Of a DNA stretch of 64,000 bases, positions 44,864 to 53,900 are shown in pieces. Position numbers and translations under genes: made by a program. This DNA comes from an uncultured delta proteobacterium (GTDB lineage Bacteria > Myxococcota_A > UBA9160 > JAFDET01). The notes below the pieces were generated by a model that ran no database searches, was not told the DNA's origin, and saw only the letters and a list, made by a program, of their open reading frames with translations. The stretch covers positions 71,482 to 135,481 of the forward strand of contig CAMYLJ010000005.1 in assembly GCA_947259215.1 (NCBI GenBank). Direction: 5' to 3'. Each line of letters begins with the position of its first letter. Within the stretch, counting starts at the first letter, position 1.

Positions 44864-45633
44864 TGGCGTTCTCGGGGCGCGTGGCTCTGGTGACGGGCGC
44901 GGCCAGCGGCATGGGTCGGCTCTCGGCCGAGCGCCTGGCCGCCGCCGGCGCGTCGGTGGCGGCGGTCGACGTGAACGAGGACGGGCTGCGCGAGCTGGCC
45001 GAGGGCCGCGACGGGGTGCGCGCCTTTCCCTGCGACGTCTCGGACGACGCTGCGGTCCGCCAGCTGGTGAAGAGCGTGGAGTCGGAGCTCGGTCCCGTGG
45101 ATCGGGTCATGAACGCGGCCGCCATCGCCCCGTCGGGCCTCCTGGCCGAGCAGGATGTGGCGACCGTCCAGCGTCTCATGCGCATCAACTACGGCGGCGT
45201 CGTGAACGTCACCTACGCCGTCCTGCCCGGCATGCTCGAGCGCGGGAACGGCGACCTGGTGCAGTTCGGCTCGCTGGCGGGCTGGCTGCCCTCGCCGTAC
45301 ATGGGTGCCTACTCCGCCACCAAGTTCGCCGTCAACTCGTTCAGCGAGGTGCTCTACCACGAGAATCGCGGGCGCGGCGTGCGCATCGTGTGCGTCTGCC
45401 CGCCGGTGGTGGAGACGCCGATGCTCGAGCAGATGGCGCAAGAGGGCGCCCGCGAGATGATCCACTCGACCGATGCGATCCAGCCCGGCGTGGTGCTGGA
45501 CTCGATCGAGGAGGCCCTCGATTCCGGAGCTCTCTGGGCGTTTCCCGGGCGCGGCACCGCGGCGGCCTGGCGCATCCGGCGCTTCGCGCCCGGGCTCCTC
45601 TGGCGGCGGCTCCACTCCGTGACCGGCATCTGA
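44863..45633 (+). CDS. Short-chain dehydrogenase/reductase
   Basis: The 256-residue classical SDR carries VALVTGAASGMGRLSAERLA, VMNAAAIAPSGLLAEQDV, VQFGSLAGWLPSPYMG with catalytic Ser, and YSATKFAVNSFSEVL. The C-terminal RRFAPGLLWRRLHSVTG tail suggests membrane contact, as in lipid-acting SDRs. It is second in an operon of enoyl-CoA hydratase, this SDR and a VTT membrane protein. Confidence 0.88.
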   Translation: MAFSGRVALVTGAASGMGRLSAERLAAAGASVAAVDVNEDGLRELAEGRDGVRAFPCDVSDDAAVRQLVKSVESELGPVDRVMNAAAIAPSGLLAEQDVATVQRLMRINYGGVVNVTYAVLPGMLERGNGDLVQFGSLAGWLPSPYMGAYSATKFAVNSFSEVLYHENRGRGVRIVCVCPPVVETPMLEQMAQEGAREMIHSTDAIQPGVVLDSIEEALDSGALWAFPGRGTAAAWRIRRFAPGLLWRRLHSVTGI

Positions 45634-45635
45634 GC

Positions 45636-46334
45636 ATGGCGCGCCGCGGCCCCCTCGTCTTCGCGCTCGTGCTGGCCGCGGCCTTCCTGGTGGGATCGTT
45701 CGTGCGCGGCCAGCTCGACCTCGAGCTGTCGGTCGACTCCATCCGCAGCTTCGTGTCCGACCTCGGCTGGTGGGCGCCGGTGATCTTCATCGCGCTCGTC
45801 ACCTTCCGGCAGTTCCTGCTGCTGCCGTCGGCCCTGCTGCTGACGGCCGGCGGCGTCGCGTTCGGGGCCGGCACGGGCACCGTCCTCGGCGCAGCCGGAG
45901 TGATCCTGTCGGCCTTGATGAAGTTCGGACTCGCGCGGGTCTTCGGGCGCGACTGGCTCGAGGCCCGCTACGGCGACCGCTTCCGCCAGTTCGACCGCCG
46001 CTTGGGGAAGGCGGGGCCCCTGGCGGTGGGCGTGTCCACCGCCCACCCGACAGGCCCCCTCTCACCGTTCCACTGGGGCGCAGGCTTCTCGTCCATGAGT
46101 GTGGGGGTGTTCGCGGCCGTCGTCATCGCGGCCGCGCCGATCCGGGCAGCCGCGCTCTCGTTCTTCGGCGCCCACGTCTTCGAGCCCGGCACACCGCGTT
46201 TCTGGGTGGCGTCGGGCATCCTCGTCGCGACCGTGCTCGTGCCCCTGCTGCACCCGGGTCTGCGCCGACGGATCCTCGGCTGGCTGCAGGACCTGGAAGG
46301 CGATCAGCCGGAGGCGCCGGGCAGCGGCGCGTGA
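45636..46334 (+). CDS. TVP38/TMEM64 (VTT/SNARE-associated) membrane protein
   Basis: The 232-residue integral membrane protein has the VTT/DedA-like core: WWAPVIFIALVTFRQFLLLP, then LLLTAGGVAFGAGTGTVLGA, and FGRDWLEARYGDRFRQFDRR. About five to six helices are predicted. Family members are proposed lipid scramblases or flippases. The gene begins 2 bp after the SDR stop. The last 25 residues are charged and probably cytosolic. Confidence 0.85.
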   Translation: MARRGPLVFALVLAAAFLVGSFVRGQLDLELSVDSIRSFVSDLGWWAPVIFIALVTFRQFLLLPSALLLTAGGVAFGAGTGTVLGAAGVILSALMKFGLARVFGRDWLEARYGDRFRQFDRRLGKAGPLAVGVSTAHPTGPLSPFHWGAGFSSMSVGVFAAVVIAAAPIRAAALSFFGAHVFEPGTPRFWVASGILVATVLVPLLHPGLRRRILGWLQDLEGDQPEAPGSGA

Positions 46335-46410
46335 GCTTCGGCCCACAGGGGCGTTTACCAGCCGGCGATGCGTCGGTCAGGATGGAACTCTCTACCTGGG
46401 AGCAACGGCC

Positions 46411-47373
46411 GTGAGCGACGTTTCGCCTTCGAGGTTCAGTTTCGATTCCACGACGTCCGACGTCCTCGAGGGCGTCGATCTCTCCGGGAGGCGGGCGCTG
46501 GTCACCGGCGCGTCCGGAGGCCTCGGCGAAGAGACGGCCCGCGCGCTCGCGGCATGCGGCGCCCACGTCGTGATGACGGCGCGCGACGTAACCAAGGGCG
46601 AGAGGGCCGCGGAGGGCATCCGCGCCTCGACGGGGAATCCCTCCGTCGAGGTCGATGAGCTCGAGCTCGACTCGCTCGCGAGCGTCCGCTCCTTCGTGAA
46701 ACGCTTCCTCTCGAAGTACGACGCCCTGCACCTGCTCATCAACAACGCGGGCGTCATGATGTGTCCGTTCTCGCGCACCCGTGACGGATTCGAGATGCAG
46801 TTCGGGACCAACCACCTCGGCCACTTCCTGCTGACCTGCCTGCTCGCGCCGGCACTCGTGAGGGGCGCCCCCGCGCGAGTCGTGAACGTGAGCTCGGGCG
46901 GTCACCGCCGTGCCCCGCTGAACTTCGACGATCCGAACTTCGAAACGACCGTGTACGACAAGATGGTCGCCTACGGACAGTCGAAGACGGCAAATGTGCT
47001 CTTCTCGGTCGGGCTCGACCGGCGCCTGCGCGATCGTGGGGTTCGGGCCTTCGCGATCCATCCCGGTGCGATCATGACGGAGCTCGGGCGGCATCTCGTT
47101 CCGGAAGACATCGAGCGGATGCGCGCGCGTTTCCCCGGCGGCAAGATGGTCTTCAAGGAGGTCCCGCAGGGAGCCGCCACCCAGTGTTACGCGGCGACCT
47201 CCCCGGACCTCGACGGCCACGGCGGCCTCTACCTCGAAGACTGCGGCGTCGCAGAGCGGAACGACGACGACGAGAAGCCGCACGGCGTCAAGTCGTACGC
47301 CCTCGACGCCGAGGCTGCGGAGCGTCTCTGGCAGCTCTCCGAGGAGCTCGTGGGCGAACGCCTGGAGCTTTGA
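46411..47373 (+). CDS. Retinol dehydrogenase-like short-chain dehydrogenase
   Basis: The 320-residue extended-loop SDR of the RDH/WWOX type carries RALVTGASGGLGEETARALA, LLINNAGVMMCPFSRTRDGF, FGTNHLGHFLLTCLL, VVNVSSGGHRRAPLNFDDPN with catalytic Ser, and YGQSKTAN. It reduces or oxidises lipophilic alcohols and aldehydes. Codons favour CTC and TCG more than the CTG-rich neighbours, a mild hint of different ancestry. GTG start with a GGGAGC site. Confidence 0.88.
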   Translation: MSDVSPSRFSFDSTTSDVLEGVDLSGRRALVTGASGGLGEETARALAACGAHVVMTARDVTKGERAAEGIRASTGNPSVEVDELELDSLASVRSFVKRFLSKYDALHLLINNAGVMMCPFSRTRDGFEMQFGTNHLGHFLLTCLLAPALVRGAPARVVNVSSGGHRRAPLNFDDPNFETTVYDKMVAYGQSKTANVLFSVGLDRRLRDRGVRAFAIHPGAIMTELGRHLVPEDIERMRARFPGGKMVFKEVPQGAATQCYAATSPDLDGHGGLYLEDCGVAERNDDDEKPHGVKSYALDAEAAERLWQLSEELVGERLEL

Positions 47374-47391
47374 GCCGCCCCGTCAGCGGCG

Positions 47392-48615
47392 TCACGCCCC
47401 GGGGAGGAGCGCGCGCACCTCGGCCACGTCCTCCGGATGCGCGGCGCGCCAGCGATCGCGCGCGGCGCGCGTGGCTGCCAGCTGCGCCTCCAGGTTCTCC
47501 GGAGTGAGCAGTGCGCCGAACCCGTCTGGGTCGGTCGCGATGCCGAAGACGCGGTCGAGCATCCGGTCGCCGATCTCCGCGCGGAAGTGGGCCGGGTCCC
47601 AGAAGCTCTCCAGGCGCACGCCGTGTTCGCCGGCAGGCGGAACCGGCTCGGTCTGCACGGGACCGAAGCCTGTGAAGTCCCACAGCGGGAAGGGCTCGGC
47701 GTCCGCTGCGCGCGCCGCCTCCTGCACCTGCTCCACGAGCTCGCGCTGCCAGCCCTCGAACTCGTCCCACAGGCCAGCTGCCGTCAGAGCCTCCATCAGG
47801 CGTGCATGCACCGGGGAGATCACGAGCCGGAGGTCGATCCCGTCGCGGTGCGCCAGGTCGAGGATCGCGCGCAGGTCGCGCAGGGTGGACTCGCCCGTGC
47901 GCGGATCCACGTAGCGCGGCCCCGGCCCCGGATGGGGGGCGTAGTTGCGGGTCAGGTAGTAGCGCTCGATCAGCCGGAACATCGCCCGCTGGCCCTTGCT
48001 CCGGGCGTCGTCGCGGTATTCGTTCTCCGAGAATCTGCCGTCGGGCAGGAAGCTCGGCTTGCGGGCCGCCTTGTCCTGGTCGCGCAGGGTGCGGCGGCTC
48101 GCGTTCAGGCCGTCCAGGCTCAGCAAGGTGGCGGGGAGGTCGGGGCCGTAGAGGCAGGGTCCGCCGGCCAGGCTCGCCATCCGCTGCCGGTCCTCCGGGT
48201 CGACGCGATGTTCGTCTGCCTCGTAGCTGTAGAAGGGCAGGGTGAGCACCACCACCTTCTGGGGCTCGAGACCATGGGCGTACTCGAAGAAGGCGCGGTG
48301 CTCGGCGACGTTTCCCCCGCGCAGCGCCAGGTTGTAGATGCGGCGCGGGCCGTCCGGCCAGCCCGGGTGCTCCGGGGACAGCGCCAGCGCACGCGAGCTT
48401 CCGATCACCACGGCGTCCGGGCGCTCGCGGCAGGTCCGGTACGCCTTGTACATGCGCTCGCGCTTCACCGCCTCGGCCTTGTAGCCGTTCCAGCCGGGCC
48501 GCGAGATCCAGGCGTAGATGCCGTAGGGATCCACCGCCGCGTTGAAGGCCGCCAAGCTGCCCAGCAGGGCGATCGCCAGCACGAGGTAGATGCGCAGGTA
48601 GCGGTGTGCGTCCAT
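47392..48615 (-). CDS. SGNH-like (AlgJ/DltD-type) protein partner of the MBOAT acyltransferase
   Basis: The 407-residue product has an N-terminal membrane anchor (LRIYLVLAIALLGSLAAFNA) followed by a large extracytoplasmic domain. DAVVIGSSRALALSPEHPGW is a SGNH-type block with the candidate nucleophile Ser in GSSRA. VVVLTLPFYSYEADEHR and LRLVISPVHARLMEAL recall the later blocks. The usual catalytic Asp-x-x-His is not obvious except DPAHF near residue 335. With MBOAT it would acetylate an exported polysaccharide. It is 13 bp after the MBOAT stop. Confidence 0.75.
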   Translation of the reverse strand: MDAHRYLRIYLVLAIALLGSLAAFNAAVDPYGIYAWISRPGWNGYKAEAVKRERMYKAYRTCRERPDAVVIGSSRALALSPEHPGWPDGPRRIYNLALRGGNVAEHRAFFEYAHGLEPQKVVVLTLPFYSYEADEHRVDPEDRQRMASLAGGPCLYGPDLPATLLSLDGLNASRRTLRDQDKAARKPSFLPDGRFSENEYRDDARSKGQRAMFRLIERYYLTRNYAPHPGPGPRYVDPRTGESTLRDLRAILDLAHRDGIDLRLVISPVHARLMEALTAAGLWDEFEGWQRELVEQVQEAARAADAEPFPLWDFTGFGPVQTEPVPPAGEHGVRLESFWDPAHFRAEIGDRMLDRVFGIATDPDGFGALLTPENLEAQLAATRAARDRWRAAHPEDVAEVRALLPGA

Positions 48616-48628
48616 TCGCTCGCCGATC

Positions 48629-50113
48629 CTAGAACTGGAAGTAGAAGAACTCCTGGATGCGGGTCAGGTGCAGCACACCCAGCAGGGTGAGCCCTGCGGT
48701 GATCACGGCCCAGGCCGGCGTCGGGCGCCAGGCGAGCCAGCTCCAACGCTGCGGCAACGGGTCGTTCGGGTGCTGCGGCAGTCGCGGCAGGTACTTCCCG
48801 AAGAGCTGGTGCGTGTTGGGCAGGATCCAGACCCAGGCGGTTACGAAGGCGACGAACAGCACCGCGTCGGCGGGATCCTCGGCGAAGCGCGTGCTCCAGC
48901 CGGAGCCGCCGAAGGTCGCCATCGAGCGCACCACGCTCCAGGAGTCGCCCAGGTCCGCGGCCTGGAAGACCGGCCAGGCGAAGGTCACGGCCAGCATGGT
49001 CACCGCGCGGGCCAGCACCCGACTCCCCGTGGTGCCCGCTCCCGGCAGCCCCCAGCGGCGGCGCAGCAATTGCCAGGCGTGGTTGCCGGCCAGGTACACC
49101 CCGTGCACCGCGCCGAAGGCCACGTAGGTCCAGCCCGCCCCGTGCCACAGGCCGAGGAGCACCATGGTGATCCACAGGTTCAGGTAGCGCCGGGCCTGGC
49201 CCTTCCGGTTTCCGCCCAACGGGATGTAGACGTACTCGCGCAGGAAGCGGCCCAGGGTCATGTGCCAGCGGCGCCAGAACTCCACGATGCTGGTGGCCCG
49301 CAGCGGCGAGTGGAAGTTGATGGGCAGGGTGATGCCGAACATCAGGGCCAGGCCGATGGCCATGTCGGAGTAGCCGGAGAAGTCGAAGTAGACCTGGACG
49401 CCGAAGCACCAGGACGCCATCCAGGCCTCCAGGGTGTTGAGCACCTGTCCACGCGCGACGGCGTCGAATGCCGGCTGCACGAACTCCGCCACGCGGTCGG
49501 CGAAGACGACCTTCTTGCACAGCCCCATCGCGAAGAACGTGATGCCCGCCGCGATCCGGATGGCGTGGGGGTGGAACGTCTCGGGGCGCAGGAACTGGGG
49601 CAGCACCTCGCGGTGGTGGACGATGGGCCCTGCGATGAGCTGCGGGAAGAAGGTCACGAAGAGCGCGTAGTCGAAGGGCTGGTGCTCCTCGGTCTCGTGC
49701 CGCCAGGTGTCCACCAGGTAGGCGATCTGCTGGAACGTGAAGAACGAGATCGCCAGCGGCAGCGCGATCGGGGCCAGGAAGACGGAGGACGACGTGACCT
49801 CGTTCCAGCCCTCCACGAACCAGTTGGCGTACTTGAACCAGCCGAGGACGCCCAGGTTGACCGCCACGCCGAGCGTCAGCACCGCGCGGCTTCGCCGCCG
49901 CGACGTGAGCAGCTGGCCGCAGCCGAAGTTGAACGCCATGGAAAGGGCGATCAACGCCAGGTAGCGCGGGTTCCACCAGCCGTAGAAGAAGAGCGAGGCG
50001 AGCACCAGCCAGCCGAGCGCGGCCCTCGGCCGCGCGTAGTGGGCGAGCGCCAGGAAGACCAGGAAGGTCAGCGGCAGGAAGCAGAAGATGAAGATGTAGG
50101 AGTTGAAGAGCAT
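48629..50113 (-). CDS. MBOAT family O-acyltransferase (AlgI/DltB-like)
   Basis: The 494-residue polytopic protein has about eleven or more helices. LFNSYIFIFCFLPLTFLVFL is the AlgI-type start. ISFFTFQQIAYLVDTWR, FVTFFPQLIAGPIVHHREVL, QVYFDFSGYSDMAIGLA and FHSPLRATSIVEFWRRWHMT are core MBOAT blocks. The catalytic histidine lies in LGLWHGAGWTYVAFGAVHG. It moves acyl groups across the inner membrane to a sugar acceptor with the adjacent SGNH-type protein. No other alginate or polymer genes are near. Confidence 0.93.
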   Translation of the reverse strand: MLFNSYIFIFCFLPLTFLVFLALAHYARPRAALGWLVLASLFFYGWWNPRYLALIALSMAFNFGCGQLLTSRRRSRAVLTLGVAVNLGVLGWFKYANWFVEGWNEVTSSSVFLAPIALPLAISFFTFQQIAYLVDTWRHETEEHQPFDYALFVTFFPQLIAGPIVHHREVLPQFLRPETFHPHAIRIAAGITFFAMGLCKKVVFADRVAEFVQPAFDAVARGQVLNTLEAWMASWCFGVQVYFDFSGYSDMAIGLALMFGITLPINFHSPLRATSIVEFWRRWHMTLGRFLREYVYIPLGGNRKGQARRYLNLWITMVLLGLWHGAGWTYVAFGAVHGVYLAGNHAWQLLRRRWGLPGAGTTGSRVLARAVTMLAVTFAWPVFQAADLGDSWSVVRSMATFGGSGWSTRFAEDPADAVLFVAFVTAWVWILPNTHQLFGKYLPRLPQHPNDPLPQRWSWLAWRPTPAWAVITAGLTLLGVLHLTRIQEFFYFQF

Positions 50114-50150
50114 CGCGCTCGCATCACCCCCCGCGCGACGAGCGGCTCGC

Positions 50151-50156
50151 AGTATA
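50151..50156 (-). promoter_or_regulatory. Putative -10 element (TATACT) for MBOAT
   Basis: TATACT on the minus strand, 37 nt before the MBOAT ATG. No good -35 was found. Confidence 0.4.
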
Positions 50157-50408
50157 GGGCTTGGCGGCGGCACGCAGCCGAGCGGCGCCGGGGACGTGCA
50201 ACTGTCCGGAAATACGGGCCCACTCACGTTCGGTAGCGACGCGGTGCGGGGTCTGCACGCTGCCGCTTTGCGTCCGAGGTGACGGGAATCCGCCACTCCC
50301 CGCGCCTCGCCGCCGACGGGCAGCGTGGGCGCCGCAGGCCGGGAAAGCCCTGGCTGGCCCGGAGCTTCCGCGGTCCGCCTGCCCGCACGCGCGCTCGCGT
50401 CCCGCGTC

Positions 50409-50424
50409 TGGCACGCAGCTTGCT
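50409..50424 (+). promoter_or_regulatory. Sigma-54 (RpoN) -24/-12 promoter
   Basis: TGGCACG, four bases, then TTGCT is a perfect match to the RpoN consensus with exact spacing. It lies 61 nt before the ATG of a small exported protein, on the same strand. The long upstream gap leaves room for activator sites. Confidence 0.8.
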
Positions 50425-50485
50425 CTCTGTCCGCTTCGAAAACGTCTTCCGCCGGGGAAGGGCCTCGGGTGGACGGAGGGACGGG

Positions 50486-50929
50486 ATGCGGGACCGCAAC
50501 GCGAGACGGTTTCAGCGCCGCCAGGCTTGGCCGCCGCCGCGCGCGCTGGTGCTGGCTCTCGCGGTCCTGGTCGGCGCCGGCACTGCCGGCGCCGGCTCCA
50601 TCCCCGTCCTGGACGATTCAGATGAGCCCCGCCTGGTGGAGGGCTCGGGTGTGTTGCTCGTCGACTGGCTCTACGCCGTCGACGTCGCCCGCGTGGGCGT
50701 GATCGACGACCGCGCGCTGGAGCGGGAGCCCGCTCCCCGGCTGCCGGCAGCGCAGGAGCCCGCCGAGAGCCGCTCCCCGACGCCCGCTGGGCGCCCGGCC
50801 TTGGCGAGCATGATCGGAACCGGGCGGGTCGGCGCCGAGGAGCTGTCGCTGCTCGGCGTGCTGGTGGCCTCGTTCGGTCTGGCCCGCTTCTCCGAGCGCT
50901 TCAGTCGAGTCCCAGCTGACGAGCGATGA
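50486..50929 (+). CDS. Small exported protein under a sigma-54 promoter
   Basis: The 147-residue product has a basic N-terminus and a signal-peptide-like stretch (PPPRALVLALAVLVGAGTAG) with a likely AGAGS cleavage area. Then LDDSDEPRLVEGSGVLLVDW, a Pro/Ala-rich middle, and a C-terminal hydrophobic segment (EELSLLGVLVASFGLARFSE). No family is recognised. A GGAGGG site precedes the ATG. The 3' end overlaps the convergent acyl-CoA dehydrogenase by 29 bp. The sigma-54 promoter suggests a conditional envelope role, such as nutrient, motility or surface-structure control. Confidence 0.6.
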   Translation: MRDRNARRFQRRQAWPPPRALVLALAVLVGAGTAGAGSIPVLDDSDEPRLVEGSGVLLVDWLYAVDVARVGVIDDRALEREPAPRLPAAQEPAESRSPTPAGRPALASMIGTGRVGAEELSLLGVLVASFGLARFSERFSRVPADER

Positions 50930-52049
50930 TCAGCTTCATGATCTCGTTCGTGCCCGCGTAGATCGACTGCACCGCGGCGTCGGCGTAGTCCTCGGCGATC
51001 GGGTACTCGCGCATGAAGCCGTAGCCGCCGTGGAGCTGGACGCATTCCCCGGTCAGTCGCTTCTGCAGGTCCGTCGTCCACCACTTGGCCATGCTGGCGC
51101 CCGTTACCACGTCTTCGCCCCGCACGTGGGCCGCGAGCAGCTTGTCCACGAAGGCCGTGCCCACCTCCACCTCGCTGGCGAGCTCCGCCAGCTTGAACTG
51201 GGTGTTCTGGAAGTGGCCGATGGCCTGCCCGAAGGCCTTGCGCTCCTTCACGTAGGCGACGGTGTCCTCGAGCGCCCTGCGGCACGACGCCATCGACGAG
51301 ACGGCGATCGAGAGCCGCTCCTGCTGGAGCTGCTCCATCAGCATGTAGAAGCCCCGTCCCTCGTCGCCCAGCAGGTTCTCGACGGGAACCCGGCAGTCCT
51401 CGAAGAAGAGCTCGCTCGTGTCCTGTCCGCGCAGCCCGAGCTTGTCGAGTCTGCGGCCGCGCTTGAAGCCGGGCGCGTCGGCCTCCACCAGCAGCAGGCT
51501 CATGCCCCGGCGTCCGGGCTGCGCCGCGGGATCGGTCTTCACGGCCACGATGAAGAGGTCTCCGATCTGCCCGTTGGAGATGAAGGTCTTGGCGCCGTCC
51601 ACCAGGTAGTGGTCGCCGTCCCGGATGGCGCGGGTCTGGATGCCCTGGAGGTCCGAGCCGGCGCCTGGCTCCGTCATGGCGATCCCGAGCAGCAGGCTGC
51701 CGTCCACGGCCCCGGGCAGCCAGCGCTGCTTCTGCGCCGCGCTGCCGTAGTGCAGCAGGTAGGGCAGGCAGACGTCCGAGTGCAGGGACATCATCAGCGC
51801 GTGGGCGCGCACCCGCGCGAGCTCCTCGATGATGATGGCGTCGTGCAGGAAGCTCCCGCCAGCGCCGCCGTACTCCTCGGGCACCGCGGCGCCGAGGAGA
51901 CCCGCGGCGCCGACCTTGCGCCAGGTCTCGCGATCGCTCATGCCGGCCGCGTTCCACGCGGCCACCTTGGGGGCGACCTCGGCCTCCACGAAGCGCCGCA
52001 CCTGCTCGCGGAAGACGTCGTGCTCGTCGTCGAAGATGTCGCGCCGCAT
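50901..52049 (-). CDS. Acyl-CoA dehydrogenase, long-chain (LCAD-like)
   Basis: The 382-residue flavoprotein carries LLGAAVPEEYGGAGGSFLHD, GIAMTEPGAGSDLQGIQTRA and HYLVDGAKTFISNGQIGD. QQERLSIAVSS holds Glu at the LCAD catalytic position. ECVQLHGGYGFMREYPI and IYAGTNEIMKLIIARQL also match long-chain members. It catalyses the first step of fatty acid beta-oxidation. It stands alone and faces the small exported gene. Confidence 0.93.
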   Translation of the reverse strand: MRRDIFDDEHDVFREQVRRFVEAEVAPKVAAWNAAGMSDRETWRKVGAAGLLGAAVPEEYGGAGGSFLHDAIIIEELARVRAHALMMSLHSDVCLPYLLHYGSAAQKQRWLPGAVDGSLLLGIAMTEPGAGSDLQGIQTRAIRDGDHYLVDGAKTFISNGQIGDLFIVAVKTDPAAQPGRRGMSLLLVEADAPGFKRGRRLDKLGLRGQDTSELFFEDCRVPVENLLGDEGRGFYMLMEQLQQERLSIAVSSMASCRRALEDTVAYVKERKAFGQAIGHFQNTQFKLAELASEVEVGTAFVDKLLAAHVRGEDVVTGASMAKWWTTDLQKRLTGECVQLHGGYGFMREYPIAEDYADAAVQSIYAGTNEIMKLIIARQLGLD

Positions 52050-52201
52050 CCCCGGAGCGTAGCCCGGCGGCCCTGGCGTCGCTGGGGCCACCGGCAGCCG
52101 CCCGCGCAGGTCCGCGTTCCGCGGCGGGGTTTCCGCGCGGCGCCTCGGTCTAAAGCCCGACGGGGGCGGGTACGAAGAGTCGTGAACGGGAGACTGCGCA
52201 C

Positions 52202-53095
52202 GTGAGCCGCCGGAAGAGCCAGACCCAGATCCTGCAGCTGCCGGAGCGCTACCGCTCCCGGGGCGGCAGCCGCCGCCCGGTGCTGGTAGTGGTGCAGGGG
52301 GACGAGCTGGGTCGGCGCTACCCGCTTCCGGACGGGCGCCTGATCCTGGGTCGGGACCCGGACGGGGTCGACCTGGCGATCCCCGATCCCAGCGTCTCGG
52401 CGCGCCACGCCATGCTCCACGTGGACGCCGAGCGCGAGCGCTTCGGCATCGTCGATCTCGGCAGCCGCAACGGCACCTACCTGAACGGCGCGCCCCTCTC
52501 GAACGGATCGCTGCGCGAAGGGGACAAGGTCTTCGTCGGGACCACGGTCCTGAAGTTCACCTTCCACGATTCGATCGAGGAGCACTTCCACGGCGAGCTG
52601 GACCGGCTGATGCACCTGGACTCGCTGACCGGGCTCTACGTGCGGCGCTGGTTCGACCAGGAGTACCCGAAGGCGTTCGCGCGCGCCCTGGCGCGCGAGC
52701 AGCCGATCAGCCTGGCGATGATGGATCTGGACGGGCTCAAGCAGATCAATGACGAGCACGGCCACCAGCTCGGGTCGCACTGCATCGCCGAGGCCGGCAG
52801 GATCATCAAGGCGTGCCTGCCCGACGGCGCCGCCGGGGCACGCTTCGGTGGCGACGAGTTCGTGGTCTGGTTCGCGGACTGCGGGCTGGAGGCGGCCGTC
52901 CAGGTGGCGGAGACCATCCGTGTCCGCATCGAGAGCTTCGAGTTTCGGCTGGAGAGCGTGGTGGTCGCGCCGACGATCAGCATCGGCCTGGCGGCGCTCG
53001 CGGCCGACGCCCGCCAGCCCGACGAGCTCATGCGGGAAGCCGACGCCGCGCTCTACCGCGCCAAGCAGGCGGGCCGCAACGCGGTCAGCCGCTGA
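52202..53095 (+). CDS. FHA domain-containing diguanylate cyclase
   Basis: The 297-residue product has an FHA domain at about 45-120: LILGRDPDGVDLAIPDPSVS, ARHAML and DLGSRNGTYLNG, which binds phosphothreonine peptides. A GGDEF domain follows at about 140-297, with LDSLTGLYVRRWF, MMDLDGLKQINDEHGHQLGS and catalytic ARFGGDEFVV. The inhibitory RxxD site before GGDEF is absent. It should make c-di-GMP in response to Ser/Thr kinase signalling. It has a GTG start and is divergent from the LCAD-like gene. Confidence 0.93.
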   Translation: MSRRKSQTQILQLPERYRSRGGSRRPVLVVVQGDELGRRYPLPDGRLILGRDPDGVDLAIPDPSVSARHAMLHVDAERERFGIVDLGSRNGTYLNGAPLSNGSLREGDKVFVGTTVLKFTFHDSIEEHFHGELDRLMHLDSLTGLYVRRWFDQEYPKAFARALAREQPISLAMMDLDGLKQINDEHGHQLGSHCIAEAGRIIKACLPDGAAGARFGGDEFVVWFADCGLEAAVQVAETIRVRIESFEFRLESVVVAPTISIGLAALAADARQPDELMREADAALYRAKQAGRNAVSR

Positions 53096-53120
53096 TCCGG
53101 CGGCCGCTGCCGGGAACCGG

Positions 53121-53126
53121 TAGGCT
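53121..53126 (+). promoter_or_regulatory. Putative -10 element of a leaderless transcript (TAGGCT)
   Basis: TAGGCT ends 6 nt before the GTG of the ABC ATPase gene. No ribosome site is present. Confidence 0.45.
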
Positions 53127-53132
53127 CGGGTC

Positions 53133-53900
53133 GTGATCGAGCTCGAGGAGCTCACCAAGCGCTACGCCGACAGCGTGGCGGTGGATCGGCTGAGCCTGCG
53201 CGTCGCGGCGGGCGAGGTGCTGGTGCTGCTCGGCGGATCCGGCTGCGGCAAGACCACCACCCTCAAGATGATCAACCGCCTGATCGAGCCGACGAGCGGG
53301 CGGGTGCGTCTCGACGGTCGCGACACCGCCGAGATCGAGCCCCACAGCCTGCGCCGGGGAATCGGTTACGCGTTCCAGGCGGTCGGGCTCTTCCCGCACA
53401 TGAGCGTGGCCGGGAACATCGGCGTGACGCCGCAGCTCCTGGGTTGGCCGGACGCGCGCGTGCGCGAGCGCGTGGACGCGCTCCTCGAGCTGGTGGAGCT
53501 CGAGCCGGCCGGCTTCCGGGAGCGTCTTCCCCATCAGCTCTCCGGTGGGCAGCAGCAGCGGGTGGGGCTGGCCCGGGCGCTGGCCGCGGAGCCCCGGGTC
53601 CTGTTGCTGGACGAGCCCTTCGGCGCGCTCGATCCGCTGACCCGCGATCGCCTGCAGCAGTCCTTCCAGGCCATCCGCAGCCGCCTGGGCCTGACGGCCG
53701 TCTTCGTGACCCACGACATGGTGGAGGCGCTGCTGCTCGGCGACCGGATCGCGGTGATGCGGGACGGGGCGCTGGTGCAGGTGGGAACTCCGGAACAGCT
53801 GCTGCGTGAGCCGGCCGGCGACTACGTGGCGGACCTGATGGCCACGCCGCGGCGCCAGGCCGAGGTGATGGAGCGCTACCTGGAGGGAGGGGGCCGGTGA
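53133..53900 (+). CDS. Osmoprotectant (betaine/choline-type) ABC transporter ATP-binding protein
   Basis: The 255-residue ATPase carries Walker A LLGGSGCGKTTTLKMINRL, the Q-loop FQAVGLFPHMSV, the signature LSGGQQQRVGLARAL, Walker B VLLLDEPFGALDP, and the switch histidine FVTHD. TLKMINRLIEPTSG and GIGYAFQAVGLFPHM are typical of OpuCA/ProV-like proteins, but the CBS domains of OpuCA are missing. It pairs with the fused permease/binding protein that starts in a 4-bp overlap. Confidence 0.92.
   Translation: MIELEELTKRYADSVAVDRLSLRVAAGEVLVLLGGSGCGKTTTLKMINRLIEPTSGRVRLDGRDTAEIEPHSLRRGIGYAFQAVGLFPHMSVAGNIGVTPQLLGWPDARVRERVDALLELVELEPAGFRERLPHQLSGGQQQRVGLARALAAEPRVLLLDEPFGALDPLTRDRLQQSFQAIRSRLGLTAVFVTHDMVEALLLGDRIAVMRDGALVQVGTPEQLLREPAGDYVADLMATPRRQAEVMERYLEGGGR

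Larger units (their letters stand above)
50114..50485. other. Intergenic region between MBOAT and the small exported gene
   Basis: The 372-bp gap holds a leftward TATACT -10-like hexamer for MBOAT (50151-50156), then about 250 bp without a recognised feature. It ends with the sigma-54 promoter at 50409-50424. The featureless part is where enhancer sites for a sigma-54 activator would lie. No RNA gene was recognised. Confidence 0.5.
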
